Of a DNA stretch of 9,183 nucleotides, positions 1 to 6,836 are shown piece after piece. Each line of letters opens with the position of its first letter. Position 1 is the stretch's first letter. A program made the position numbers and the translations under genes. Location: NCBI GenBank assembly GCA_041568335.1, contig JBFFZZ010000116.1, forward strand, positions 1 through 9,183, given 5' to 3'. A model generated the notes under the pieces. It searched no databases, was not told the origin of the DNA, and saw only the letters and a program-made list of their open reading frames with translations. This DNA comes from WVWW01 sp041568335 (GTDB taxonomy: Bacteria > Acidobacteriota > Polarisedimenticolia > Polarisedimenticolales > Polarisedimenticolaceae).

Positions 1-519
1 GCGCAGGAACAGGAGCTGCGGATCGCGATCGCCGGATCGGGGGATCTCTGGCGCGTCGCCGATCGGCTGGCCCAGCGCGGGGTCCCGGTGATCCTGACCA
101 CGGTGCACGCGTTACCGACGCGGCGCGACGAACCCTACGACGTGCGCTTCACCGAGGCGGAGAAACTGCGCGCGGCGGGTGTCGAGTTCTGCATCGCCGG
201 CAACGGGAGCGGCTTCGGGGCGCCGAGCACGCGCAACCTGCCGTATCACGCGGCGACGGCGGCGGCGTTCGGGTTGCCCAAAGAAGAGGCGTTGCGTGCG
301 GTGACGCTCTACCCGGCACGGATCCTCGGCGTGGGCGACCGGTTGGGCTCGATCGAGGTCGGCAAGTCGGCCAGCCTGATGATCACCGACGGGGACCCGC
401 TGGAGATCGTGACGCAGGTCGAACGCGTGTTCATCGACGGGCGCGCCGCTGATCCGGGCAACAAGCACCAACGGCTGTACGAGCGCTATCGTGGCAGGCC
501 GAGCATGGCGGCGGAATAG
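1..519 (+). CDS. Amidohydrolase family protein, C-terminal part (5' end outside window)
   Basis: The reading frame is open from base 1 and ends at TAG 517-519, giving the last 172 residues of a metal-dependent hydrolase-type (TIM-barrel amidohydrolase) protein. The C-terminus is characteristic: an Asn-Leu-Pro-Tyr segment followed by a Gly-Leu-Pro-x-Glu-Glu-Ala-Leu-Arg-Ala-Val-Thr-Leu-Tyr-Pro-Ala helix, then Asp-Arg-Leu-Gly-Ser-Ile-Glu-Val-Gly-Lys and Thr-Asp-Gly-Asp-Pro-Leu-Glu, the strands that return to the composite beta-sandwich. It is close to imidazolonepropionase/Xaa-Pro-dipeptidase-like members that are usually exported; the N-terminus that would show a signal peptide is missing. Where many amidohydrolases carry the metal-binding Asp of the last barrel strand, this protein reads Cys-Ile-Ala-Gly-Asn-Gly-Ser-Gly with no Asp, so substrate and even activity are uncertain. 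No RBS can be judged because the start lies outside the window. Family assignment is firm; substrate is unknown. Confidence 0.85.
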   Translation, partial: AQEQELRIAIAGSGDLWRVADRLAQRGVPVILTTVHALPTRRDEPYDVRFTEAEKLRAAGVEFCIAGNGSGFGAPSTRNLPYHAATAAAFGLPKEEALRAVTLYPARILGVGDRLGSIEVGKSASLMITDGDPLEIVTQVERVFIDGRAADPGNKHQRLYERYRGRPSMAAE

Positions 520-526
520 AGAAAGA

Positions 527-555
527 GAAACGGCGGTCCAGAGGACCGCCGTTTC
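527..555 (+). terminator. Stem-loop terminator after the amidohydrolase gene
   Basis: A perfect 13-bp inverted repeat (527-539 with 543-555, 3-nt loop AGA) starts eight bases after the stop codon. The stem has an A-rich left foot and TTT in the right arm, but only a short T run follows. It could also serve transcripts arriving from the right on the opposite strand, because the left flank is A-rich (GAGAAAGAG), giving U-rich RNA on that strand. The convergent TPR gene ends at 622, so a bidirectional role is plausible. Confidence 0.75.
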
Positions 556-621
556 GGCGAAATAACATGCGGACCGAGGATCCCCCCACGAGACCCCCGG
601 GCCGCACCCGGACGGGGGCCG

Positions 622-1686
622 TTAGTCCGGGATCTCAGATTCGTCGGTAGCCGTCTCGGTCTGCGGTGCTTCCACCGGCTCCGAGTCGGTCTCGGTCAAC
701 ACCGCAACGACCGGTTGCTCGTCGACCGTTTCTTCTTTTGGGAGCTCGGGGATGCGACCGTCGAGACGCGCCAGGTTCAGCGCGGCGCGCTCGTGGCCGG
801 GACTCAGCTCGACCGCGCGGGCGTAAGCCACCGCCGCCTCGTCGAGACGCCCGGCGAGCTCCAGCGCCATCCCCAGGTTGTTCTGCACGAAGCTCACGTC
901 AGGGATGCGTTGCGCGGCCTGCTCCATGGCGGCAACGGCCTGCCCGGCTTCATTGCGCTCGATCCAGATCAGACCGACCAGGTTGTGCGCATAGCCGTTT
1001 TCAGGATCCTGTTCGAGGCTCGTCTCGAGCGCGGCCAGCGCGTTCTCCTTGTCGCCGCTGTTGTACAGCGAGCGAGCGCGCAGGAACGACGCTTCCGCGT
1101 TCTCCGGCTCGATCGAGAGCGCCTCGTCGGCGGCGGTCAGCGCGGCGTCGAACTCGCCGCGGTCGTTCTCGATACGGGACAGGTTGACGAACGGCTTGAC
1201 CTGCGTCGCGTCGAGCTCGATGCTGCGGCGCATCGAGTCGGCTGCCTTGTCGGCATTGCCCGATTTCCATTGCGAAAGGGCCAGGATGTAGTGCGTCCAG
1301 GCACGATCGGGACGTGCTCCGGCCTCGGCCGTGAAGTAAGCGGCGGCCTCGTCATAACGCCCGTCCTCGTAGGCGGCGATCCCTTCGCGAACGAGGTCGG
1401 CGGAAGGATCGACGACGAACGCGGTCTCGACCGGCGCGAACGTCTCGACGCGGTCGGCGAGGGACTCTTCGGTCTTGGTGGACACCGAGCCCGTGGACGC
1501 GGGAAGCGCCGGGGTCCCGGCCGGCTCGGTGCGAACCGCCGGCATCGCGGCGATGTCCTGCGTGTCCGAGTCGCTGCGATCACCGAGGCTGGCGAGCACG
1601 GCGATGCCCGCCGCGATGACGATGATCCCGGCGGCGATCGCGAAGAGGAGTTTGCCGTCGTTGTCGTGTCTTGGCGGCTGGTTCAT
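622..1686 (-). CDS. Membrane-anchored TPR protein (about six tandem TPRs)
   Basis: A 354-residue protein. The start at 1686 is chosen because AAGGAG lies 7 nt upstream and the following residues run straight into a membrane anchor; an in-frame ATG at 1785 has no such site and would precede the predicted sigma-54 transcription start. Residues 13-35 form one hydrophobic segment (Leu-Leu-Phe-Ala-Ile-Ala-Ala-Gly...), then a low-complexity Ser/Thr/Pro/Ala linker to about 90, then six 34-residue TPR units at about 95-298 with the usual Trp/Leu-Gly-Tyr-Ala-Pro positions (for example Asn-Leu-Gly-Met-Ala-Leu-Glu-Leu-Ala-Gly-Arg-Leu-Asp-Glu-Ala). The tail from about 318 is acidic and disordered. It is probably an inner-membrane protein with periplasmic TPRs acting as a scaffold. 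It lies directly downstream of the sigma-54 activator gene and of a good -24/-12 promoter, so it is the likely target of that regulator. The binding partner is unknown. Confidence 0.85.
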   Translation of the reverse strand: MNQPPRHDNDGKLLFAIAAGIIVIAAGIAVLASLGDRSDSDTQDIAAMPAVRTEPAGTPALPASTGSVSTKTEESLADRVETFAPVETAFVVDPSADLVREGIAAYEDGRYDEAAAYFTAEAGARPDRAWTHYILALSQWKSGNADKAADSMRRSIELDATQVKPFVNLSRIENDRGEFDAALTAADEALSIEPENAEASFLRARSLYNSGDKENALAALETSLEQDPENGYAHNLVGLIWIERNEAGQAVAAMEQAAQRIPDVSFVQNNLGMALELAGRLDEAAVAYARAVELSPGHERAALNLARLDGRIPELPKEETVDEQPVVAVLTETDSEPVEAPQTETATDESEIPD

Positions 1687-1794
1687 GGCGAATCTCCTTG
1701 TCGTGTCCCGGCCGGCGGGACGTCGTTTCCTTCGGGGGGGGTCCGGCTCAACCCGCCAGGGGCTTTTTCGTCGCCGCTGGCGCATGACAGCGGT

Positions 1795-1810
1795 TGCGAG
1801 TCTGATGCCA
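1795..1810 (-). promoter_or_regulatory. Sigma-54 (-24/-12) promoter for the TPR gene
   Basis: On the minus strand the sequence reads TGGCAT-CAGAC-TCGCA. Against the sigma-54 consensus TGGCAC-N5-TTGCA it keeps the invariant GG (1809-1808) and GC (1797-1796) at exactly ten bases' distance and mismatches only two positions. The expected transcription start is near 1784, giving a 5' leader of about 98 nt before the ATG at 1686. It lies in the gap directly after the gene for an NtrC-type activator, which is the class needed to open such promoters. Confidence 0.6.
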
Positions 1811-1817
1811 GATCGCG

Positions 1818-1837
1818 GCGCACGGCGGAAGGTGCGC
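1818..1837. promoter_or_regulatory. Dyad GCGCAC-N8-GTGCGC, candidate regulator site
   Basis: A perfect 6+6 inverted repeat with an 8-bp spacer lies just upstream of the -24 element of the TPR-gene promoter, centred about 43 bp before the predicted start. The GCAC/GTGC half sites resemble those bound by NtrC-family proteins, though activator sites usually lie further upstream. Binding by the adjacent response regulator is an inference from position and symmetry. Confidence 0.3.
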
Positions 1838-1878
1838 TTTTTCAGTGGGTTAGCGGATGAAGTTCCGATCGGGGCGGG

Positions 1879-1913
1879 CCGGGTTGTGTGGCTTTCGTGC
1901 CGCCGGGTGTGGG
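1879..1913. repeat. Two CCGGGT(TG)TGTGG-like direct repeats, 24 bp apart
   Basis: CCGGGTTGTGTGG begins at 1879 and CCGGGTGTGGG at 1903. They fall about 95-129 bp upstream of the predicted sigma-54 start at 1784, the usual distance for enhancer-type binding sites of NtrC-family activators, and sit between the activator stop codon and the promoter. The repeat is short and imperfect, so it may be coincidental in this GC-rich stretch. Confidence 0.25.
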
Positions 1914-1931
1914 AGAGCGGACACGCGGGTT

Positions 1932-3293
1932 TTAGCCGCCGGGCTTTTCGATCCGGTGGGCCTTGAGCTTCTTGTAGAGGTGGGAGCGCTCCAGACCGAG
2001 CTCTCGCGCGGCGTCGCTCATCTTCCAGGCGTGCCGTTCGAGGGTCTGCATCAGGAGATCGTGCTCGAGCGCGCTCATCGTCTCGCGCAGCGTCCCGCGA
2101 AGCTGCGCGGCAGGGCCGTTCGACCCGGCCTGCGCTCCGGCCAGCTGCGACTCGACATCGGCGATGCCGATCGTCTCGCCGGCGGTCAGGATGGCGAGCC
2201 GCTCGATCAGATTCCGCAGCTCGCGGACGTTTCCCGGGTAGTCGTGCCCCGTCAAGCGTCGCAACGCCTCGTCGTCGAGACGCCGGGCCGGGAGGTTGTT
2301 CTCCTCGACGACCTGTTTCAGGAAGCGCGTCGCGAGGGCCGGGACGTCGCCGAGCCGCGCGCGCAGCGGGGGCGCCGCGAGCGTCACGACCTGCAGGCGG
2401 TAGTACAGGTCCTGCCGGAACTCGCCCTGGGTCACGGCCCGGTCGAGATCCCGGTTGGTGGCGGCCAGCACGCGCACGTCCACACGCACTTCCCGCTCCG
2501 ATCCGACCGGCTCGATCTCGCCGGATTCGAGCGCCCGCAACAGCTTGGCCTGCAGCTCGAGCGAGATCTCCGCCACCTCGTCGAGGAACAGCGTACCGCC
2601 GTCGGCGCGGACGAACTTGCCGCGTCGGCGCGCGGTCGCGCCCGTGAACGCCCCCTTTTCGTGACCGAACAGCTCGGACTCGAACAGGTCGCGCGGAACG
2701 GCGGCGCAGTTGACACGAACGAACGGGCCCGTCGCGCGTGGCGAGTGGGCGTGGAGCGCTCGCGCGATCAACTCCTTGCCGCTGCCGTTCTCGCCGAGGA
2801 TCAGGACACGCGCCTGCGTGGGTGCGGTACGCCGGATCTGCTCGTACAGCTCGGTCATCACGGGCGAGTCGCCGATCATGTCGTACTTCTCGGCCGCTTC
2901 GCCGCGCAGTTCCTGGTTTTCCTCGAGCAGCGCGACCTGTCGCAGCGCGTTCTTGGCGGCCATCAACAACCGTTCCGCGTGCGGCGGTTTCTCGATGAAG
3001 TCGAAGGCGCCCAGCCGGACGGCTTCGACCGCGCGCTCGATGGTGCCGAACGCCGAAAGGAACACCACCGGCAACTCGTGCCCGGCGGCACGGAGCCGTT
3101 TGAGGGTCTCGAGCCCGTCGAGGTTCGGCATCTGCCAGTCGAGGAACAGGAGATCGATACCGCCGCGCTCGATCACGGCGAGCGCCTGCTCCCCGTCGGA
3201 CACGGTCTCGACCGTGTAGCCCTCGAGCGACAACGTGGTCTGCAGGCTGCGCCGGATGTTGCGCTCGTCGTCGGCGACCAGGATCGTGCTCAT
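1932..3293 (-). CDS. NtrC-family sigma-54-dependent response regulator
   Basis: A 453-residue three-domain activator. Receiver domain about 1-120: acidic pair Asp8-Asp9, phospho-acceptor Asp52, Ser80 and Lys102. AAA+ domain about 138-375: Walker A Gly-Glu-Asn-Gly-Ser-Gly-Lys at 167-173, the sigma-54 contact loop Gly-Ala-Phe-Thr-Gly-Ala at 214-219 intact, Walker B Gly-Gly-Thr-Leu-Phe-Leu-Asp-Glu at 232-239, sensor I near Ala-Thr-Asn-Arg-Asp 278-282, Phe-Arg-x-Asp-Leu-Tyr-Tyr-Arg-Leu at 292-300 and sensor II Gly-Asn-Val-Arg-Glu-Leu at 354-359. Fis-type helix-turn-helix at about 405-448. Length is normal for the family. A GAGGGGAG ribosome site precedes the ATG, and the gene starts 10 bp after the kinase stop, so the two form a cognate pair, most like NtrY/NtrX or AtoS/AtoC types. 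With an intact GAFTGA loop it should activate sigma-54 promoters; the best candidate target is the TPR gene immediately downstream. Confidence 0.95.
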   Translation of the reverse strand: MSTILVADDERNIRRSLQTTLSLEGYTVETVSDGEQALAVIERGGIDLLFLDWQMPNLDGLETLKRLRAAGHELPVVFLSAFGTIERAVEAVRLGAFDFIEKPPHAERLLMAAKNALRQVALLEENQELRGEAAEKYDMIGDSPVMTELYEQIRRTAPTQARVLILGENGSGKELIARALHAHSPRATGPFVRVNCAAVPRDLFESELFGHEKGAFTGATARRRGKFVRADGGTLFLDEVAEISLELQAKLLRALESGEIEPVGSEREVRVDVRVLAATNRDLDRAVTQGEFRQDLYYRLQVVTLAAPPLRARLGDVPALATRFLKQVVEENNLPARRLDDEALRRLTGHDYPGNVRELRNLIERLAILTAGETIGIADVESQLAGAQAGSNGPAAQLRGTLRETMSALEHDLLMQTLERHAWKMSDAARELGLERSHLYKKLKAHRIEKPGG

Positions 3294-3303
3294 CGCTCCC
3301 CTC

Positions 3304-5052
3304 TCATGGCGTGGTCAAGGGTAAACGGACCGTGACGCGGGCTCCACCCCCGGCGCGGTTCTCCGCGACGATTTCTCCGCCGTGCTCCGCGACCATGCGG
3401 TAGCTGATGGCCATCCCGAGGCCCGTTCCCGTCGACTTGGTGGTGAAGTAAGGCTCGAAGAGGCGCCGGTCGGCGTCGCCCTCGAAACCGGGTCCGGTGT
3501 CGGAGAAGCTCACCTCGGCATAGCCGTTGACGGCCTCCGTTTCGACCCGCAGCTCGCGCCTCGGGCCGGTCGCCATCGCCTCCACCGCATTGCCGATGAT
3601 GTTCTTGAACACCCGAGCGATCTGGTCCCGATCGACACGTACGGCCGGGACGTCGCCGCGCAGCCGCAGGATCCTCAAGTTCGGATCGGCGGCGTACAGC
3701 TCGACGACCTCGTCGAGGAGGTGTTCGAGCGAAACGTCGGTGGGGTCGGGCACGGGGAGACGCGCGAACTCGGAGAACTCACCGACCAGCCGGCTCAGCT
3801 GATCGACCTCCTCGAGGATCGTCTGCGCGCCCTCCTCGAACAGCTCGCCGAACGACTCGCTGCGTTGCTCTCGCGCGCGCTGCAGGTTCTGCACGGTCAG
3901 CCGGATGGGTGCCAGCGGGTTCTTCACCTCGTGCGCGACGTGGCGGGCGACCTCTTGCCAGGCCGCGACCCGCTCGGCGGCCGCGGAGCGTCGGCTCTGC
4001 TGCTCGAGCGATCGCTGCAGTCGTGAGAACGAAGCGACCAACTCGTCGAACTCGTCCTTCGGGATGCCGGGGAAGTCGTAATCCTCCTTGCCGGCGGCGA
4101 TCGCGTCGACGGCGCGAACGAGCTGGTCGACCGGTCGCGCGGCGCGCCGCCCCAACACCATGCCGACGAGGGCGGCGGCGAGGGCGGCGACCACGGTCAG
4201 CCCGACCCAGGCCCCGCGCAGCCGCACCCACGTGGAGCGATCGGCGCGATCGTGCCGCCCGAGAACGATCTTGCCGGCGCCCGTCGCGTCCGGCCCGCCG
4301 AAGGCGATGCTCCGCAGGCGCCAGTTGCCGACGTGGAGACCCGCCCCGCCCGCCGCCTCGAGGATCTGCGCGGTCGACGGCAATTCGACCTGCGGATCCC
4401 CGACGGGGCTCGACGTGGGGCCGATCCGCTCTTCGCTGGTCTCGAAGTCGTCCATCTCCTCGTCGGCGACCCACCAGGCCGCATCCGCCAGCGCGGCCGC
4501 ATCGTCGAGCCAGTCGGTGTCGAGGAAGCGGCCGGCGACCAACGAGATCCGCTGCTGGCCGATCGGGATCGTGCGCCAGAAGAACCAGCCGGCCCGCGTG
4601 CCGTCCGGTGTGTCGATGAGCAGCCGGAAACGATCCCCGCGGGGGTACGGGGACGCGCTTTCGACGCGGTCGGGCCAGTGCAACGAGGCGATGATCTCGC
4701 CGTCGTCCCCGGCCAGCTCCAGCACATGGAAGTCGGTGCCGAGCGCGAGACGCTCGGCAAGACCGTACTCGAACGGCACCTGACGGACGAGCTGACGTAG
4801 AGCGCGGGAGTCATCCTCGATGCGTTTGATCAGAGCCTCGACCGAGCGCGTCAGGGAGTCCTTCCGTTGGCTCATGGCGTCGCGCGCCGTGCCGGCCATG
4901 CGGGCCACCGCACGCTCGGCGTTGTGGATGCGCTGCTGCTCGATCAGGTAGATACCGGCTCCGAGCGTCGAGCCGACCACCACGCCGGCCATCAGGGCTA
5001 GCTGGACGACCAGCCGGCGTGTCCGCCGCGCGGGGTTGGGTGGTTTACGCAT
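3304..5052 (-). CDS. NtrY-like membrane sensor histidine kinase
   Basis: A 582-residue kinase. Start: ATG at 5052 overlaps the upstream stop (TGATG), implying translational coupling; a GTG at 5064 is a less likely alternative. TM1 is about 14-36, an extracytoplasmic domain of about 240 residues follows, then TM2 about 281-300 and HAMP about 301-353. The dimerisation/phosphotransfer helix reads His-Val-Ala-His-Glu-Val-Lys-Asn-Pro-Leu, with His374 as the phosphorylated residue. The ATPase domain has the N box (Asn484/Asn488), G1 Asp-Thr-Gly-Pro-Gly-Phe at 518-523, F box Phe-Glu-Pro-Tyr-Phe-Thr-Thr-Lys at 532-539 and G2 Gly-Thr-Gly-Leu-Gly-Met at 542-547. All catalytic motifs are intact. The layout matches NtrY-type kinases, but the cytoplasmic PAS domain found in canonical NtrY is absent: HAMP leads directly to the His box. 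Signal input therefore probably comes from the extracytoplasmic domain, perhaps with the coupled lipoprotein. Confidence 0.93.
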   Translation of the reverse strand: MRKPPNPARRTRRLVVQLALMAGVVVGSTLGAGIYLIEQQRIHNAERAVARMAGTARDAMSQRKDSLTRSVEALIKRIEDDSRALRQLVRQVPFEYGLAERLALGTDFHVLELAGDDGEIIASLHWPDRVESASPYPRGDRFRLLIDTPDGTRAGWFFWRTIPIGQQRISLVAGRFLDTDWLDDAAALADAAWWVADEEMDDFETSEERIGPTSSPVGDPQVELPSTAQILEAAGGAGLHVGNWRLRSIAFGGPDATGAGKIVLGRHDRADRSTWVRLRGAWVGLTVVAALAAALVGMVLGRRAARPVDQLVRAVDAIAAGKEDYDFPGIPKDEFDELVASFSRLQRSLEQQSRRSAAAERVAAWQEVARHVAHEVKNPLAPIRLTVQNLQRAREQRSESFGELFEEGAQTILEEVDQLSRLVGEFSEFARLPVPDPTDVSLEHLLDEVVELYAADPNLRILRLRGDVPAVRVDRDQIARVFKNIIGNAVEAMATGPRRELRVETEAVNGYAEVSFSDTGPGFEGDADRRLFEPYFTTKSTGTGLGMAISYRMVAEHGGEIVAENRAGGGARVTVRLPLTTP

Positions 5053-6149
5053 CAGCGGTTCCACCAGATTCTCTCGAGCGCGAGCTGCCCGGTCAGCCCC
5101 GGCTCGACACCTTCGAGCTGGGCCGAGACCGCGATCCAGGCTTCCAGTCGGATCAACGGCACGACGAGGGCGCTCTCGATCAGCTTGGTCTCGGCAGCGT
5201 CCGTCAGATCTTCGCGGCGGACCCCGACGGCCGTTCCCGCCTCTTCCAGGAGCTGAAGGGCTTGCTCGCCTGCCGTTCCCGTGAGCGCCGCGAGCGACGT
5301 CAACGTCGGCACGGGATCCGTGCTCCAGCGTTGGTGCGCGACGAGCCTAAGCTCGGGCGGCTCCTCGCCCGCAGCGGTCGAGAGACGTAGCTCGAGACGA
5401 TGCGCGACGAACAGCGCCTTCAGCCGTGACGCGATCGAAGCCGCCGCGCGATCGGCGGGATCGTACTGCAGGGTCAGCGCGGGACTCGACGTGGAGCTGA
5501 ACGGTTGCACGATCGGCGGTGGCCATCGAGGCCCACCCGGGCGCGGCTCGAGGTTCCAGGCCGGAGTGCCGTGCCCGTCGAACAGCCGGCTGACGAGATC
5601 GACGCGGTCGACGCTCTCGGCGAACCAGCGGCGGAAATTCCGTTCGTTGGTCCAGCGTGAATCGGAATCGAAAAGGAGGACGTACGTCCGATCCCAACCC
5701 TCGGCGCGCCGCAACCGGAACCGCTCGGATTCGAGATCGAACAGGCGGGTCGCGCTGCGGCCGTAAACCGGCGTAAGGTCGACCTGGCCGAGCAGAAACA
5801 GCTCGACGGCCTCGATGCGCTGATCCGAGACGAACACCACGTGGTCGAGCAACGTTTCCGGCGCAAGACGGCTCCAGCGATCGATCCGATCGGAGGTGAA
5901 CGGCGCCTCACCGTCGCGTTGGATCAACCCGTAGTACGCCAGCGCATCCCGTTCGGCGAACGACAGGGACAGGCGCAACGTTCCGCCAGGGCGCGGTTGC
6001 ACCGGCGGCTCGGACGGGGCCGGTTCCGGTTCGGTCGCGAGCGACGGCGTTTCCGGCGCCGGAACCGGCTCGATCGGCGGGCTGATCGGGGGCCGCGCGC
6101 AGCCGATGTAAACCCCTGTAATCAAGATAATTAGGGCTGCGCGGCGCAT
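5052..6149 (-). CDS. Family-5 solute-binding-protein-like lipoprotein coupled to the sensor kinase
   Basis: A 365-residue exported protein. The start at 6149 is chosen for the AAGGTGG/GGAAGGG purine stretch before the ATG and the signal sequence that follows; a longer in-frame opening up to 6842 only crosses the divergent gene. Residues 1-16 are a short signal peptide ending Val-Tyr-Ile-Gly-Cys17, an atypical lipobox (Tyr at -3). A Pro/Glu-rich linker (about 19-54) follows. From 55 the protein reads like extracellular solute-binding family 5 (peptide/nickel-binding): Gly-Gly-Thr-Leu-Arg-Leu at 56-61, a Leu-x-Gly-Gln-Val-Asp-Leu element at 120-125, Asn-Phe-Arg-Arg-Trp-Phe-Ala-Glu-Ser-Val-Asp-Arg at 171-182 and Leu-Gln-Tyr-Asp-Pro at 227-231. 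It is clearly shorter than the usual 500 or so residues and degenerate. No ABC permease or ATPase adjoins it; instead its stop overlaps the kinase start, so a sensory rather than transport role is inferred. Confidence 0.75.
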   Translation of the reverse strand: MRRAALIILITGVYIGCARPPISPPIEPVPAPETPSLATEPEPAPSEPPVQPRPGGTLRLSLSFAERDALAYYGLIQRDGEAPFTSDRIDRWSRLAPETLLDHVVFVSDQRIEAVELFLLGQVDLTPVYGRSATRLFDLESERFRLRRAEGWDRTYVLLFDSDSRWTNERNFRRWFAESVDRVDLVSRLFDGHGTPAWNLEPRPGGPRWPPPIVQPFSSTSSPALTLQYDPADRAAASIASRLKALFVAHRLELRLSTAAGEEPPELRLVAHQRWSTDPVPTLTSLAALTGTAGEQALQLLEEAGTAVGVRREDLTDAAETKLIESALVVPLIRLEAWIAVSAQLEGVEPGLTGQLALERIWWNR

Positions 6150-6175
6150 CCCTTCCACCTTACACCGCCCTCGCG

Positions 6176-6190
6176 GCAAGGGGCAATCCG
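6176..6190 (-). promoter_or_regulatory. Possible sigma-54 promoter for the lipoprotein-kinase-regulator operon
   Basis: The minus strand reads CGGATT-GCCCC-TTGC: GG and GC are ten bases apart and TTGC is perfect, but the -24 half is poor. The predicted start near 6164 would give a 15-nt leader that just contains the ribosome site of the lipoprotein gene, a fitting distance. If real, the operon would be autoregulated by its own sigma-54 activator. Confidence 0.3.
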
Positions 6191-6209
6191 GCATGCCCGG
6201 AAAAACAAT

Positions 6210-6236
6210 TGAAACCTCGCACCCCGCGGCTTCGTC
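6210..6236 (+). promoter_or_regulatory. ECF-sigma-type promoter, TGAAAC-N17-CGTC
   Basis: TGAAAC at 6210-6215 and CGTC at 6233-6236 are separated by 17 bp. This matches the pattern known for ECF sigma factors of the envelope-stress type (B. subtilis sigma-W/sigma-M class). The transcription start would fall near 6243, about 40 nt before the ATG at 6285. The assignment rests on pattern only. Confidence 0.35.
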
Positions 6237-6284
6237 CTTCCGGTGACGGACACGAAAAACCGAAACGTTCGTCCGGAGGACACC

Positions 6285-6836
6285 ATGAAACGCAAATGGA
6301 TCCCACTCGCCTTGCTGGCCTGCCTGGTCACCGGTACGGCGCTCGCCGGTGTGGACGGTCACTGGCTTCACGTCCGCGTCGAGGAATCGGGCGCCGACGG
6401 CGAGAAGGTCAACGTCAACATCCCGCTCTCCCTGGTCATGGCGATCATCCCCACGATCCAGACCGACGAGTTCCGCGGTGGCCGCATCAATCTCGATGCC
6501 GGTGAGATCGACGACATCGATCTGCACGCGATACTCAAGGCGTTCAGGGAGTCGCCCGACGCCGAGTACGTCACGATCGACGGTCGCGACGAATCCGTCC
6601 GCGTCTCCAAGGAACGTGGCTTCCTGCTGGTCAACGTGGACGACGACAACGACCGCGTGCGTGTGCGGCTTCCGCTGGACGTGGTCGACGCGTTGCTCGG
6701 CGGCGCTGACGACGAGCTCGATCTCCTCGCGGCTCTCGACGCGCTCGCCAGGTCCGGAGGAGGCGACATCGTGACGGTCGAATCCGACGACGAGTCGATC
6801 CGCGTCTGGATCGACACCCACGCCGGTGGCAAGTGA
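6285..6836 (+). CDS. Small exported protein with two tandem YvlB/LiaX-N-terminal-like modules
   Basis: A 183-residue protein. ATG 6285 has a strong GGAGGA site 4 nt upstream and begins a signal peptide (Lys-Arg-Lys, hydrophobic 6-20, cleavage likely after Ala-Leu-Ala21). The mature part is two copies of one unit of about 75 residues. Copy one (27-107): Trp-Leu-His-Val-Arg-Val, Lys-Val-Asn-Val-Asn-Ile-Pro-Leu-Ser-Leu-Val, a helix, then Val-Thr-Ile-Asp-Gly-Arg-Asp-Glu-Ser-Val-Arg-Val. Copy two (113-177): Phe-Leu-Leu-Val-Asn-Val, Arg-Val-Arg-Val-Arg-Leu-Pro-Leu-Asp-Val-Val, a helix, then Val-Thr-Val-Glu-Ser-Asp-Asp-Glu-Ser-Ile-Arg-Val-Trp-Ile-Asp. From memory this strand-strand-helix-strand pattern resembles the short domain at the N-terminus of YvlB/LiaX-like envelope-stress proteins; the function of that domain is not settled. 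The protein is strongly acidic. It overlaps the next gene by one base (TGATG). Confidence 0.75.
   Translation: MKRKWIPLALLACLVTGTALAGVDGHWLHVRVEESGADGEKVNVNIPLSLVMAIIPTIQTDEFRGGRINLDAGEIDDIDLHAILKAFRESPDAEYVTIDGRDESVRVSKERGFLLVNVDDDNDRVRVRLPLDVVDALLGGADDELDLLAALDALARSGGGDIVTVESDDESIRVWIDTHAGGK

Noticed and set aside
594..618. CCCCCG/CGGGGG hairpin after the membrane TPR gene
   Set aside because: It has a 13-nt loop, an alternative inner pairing and no U run on the minus strand; the hairpin at 527-555 is the better terminator.
1687..1785. Earlier ATG at 1785 for the membrane TPR protein
   Set aside because: There is no ribosome site, the added residues are basic and would precede a signal anchor, and the codon lies at the predicted transcription start.
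1774..1793. CCGCTG-N8-CAGCGG hairpin in the leader of the TPR gene
   Set aside because: Only 6 bp, no U run, and it straddles the predicted transcription start at 1784; not convincing as a terminator or riboswitch.
1857..3335. 492-codon open frame on the + strand
   Set aside because: It lies antisense to the well-supported response regulator; the product is an Arg/Leu/Gln-rich composition without domains, a common shadow in GC-rich coding DNA.
6234..6281. Leader hairpin GTCCTTCCGG / CCGGAGGAC hiding the GGAGGA ribosome site of the 6285 gene
   Set aside because: The pairing is good (9 bp, one bulge), but its left arm covers the -10 of the ECF-type promoter and would not be transcribed from it; it matters only if transcription starts further upstream.
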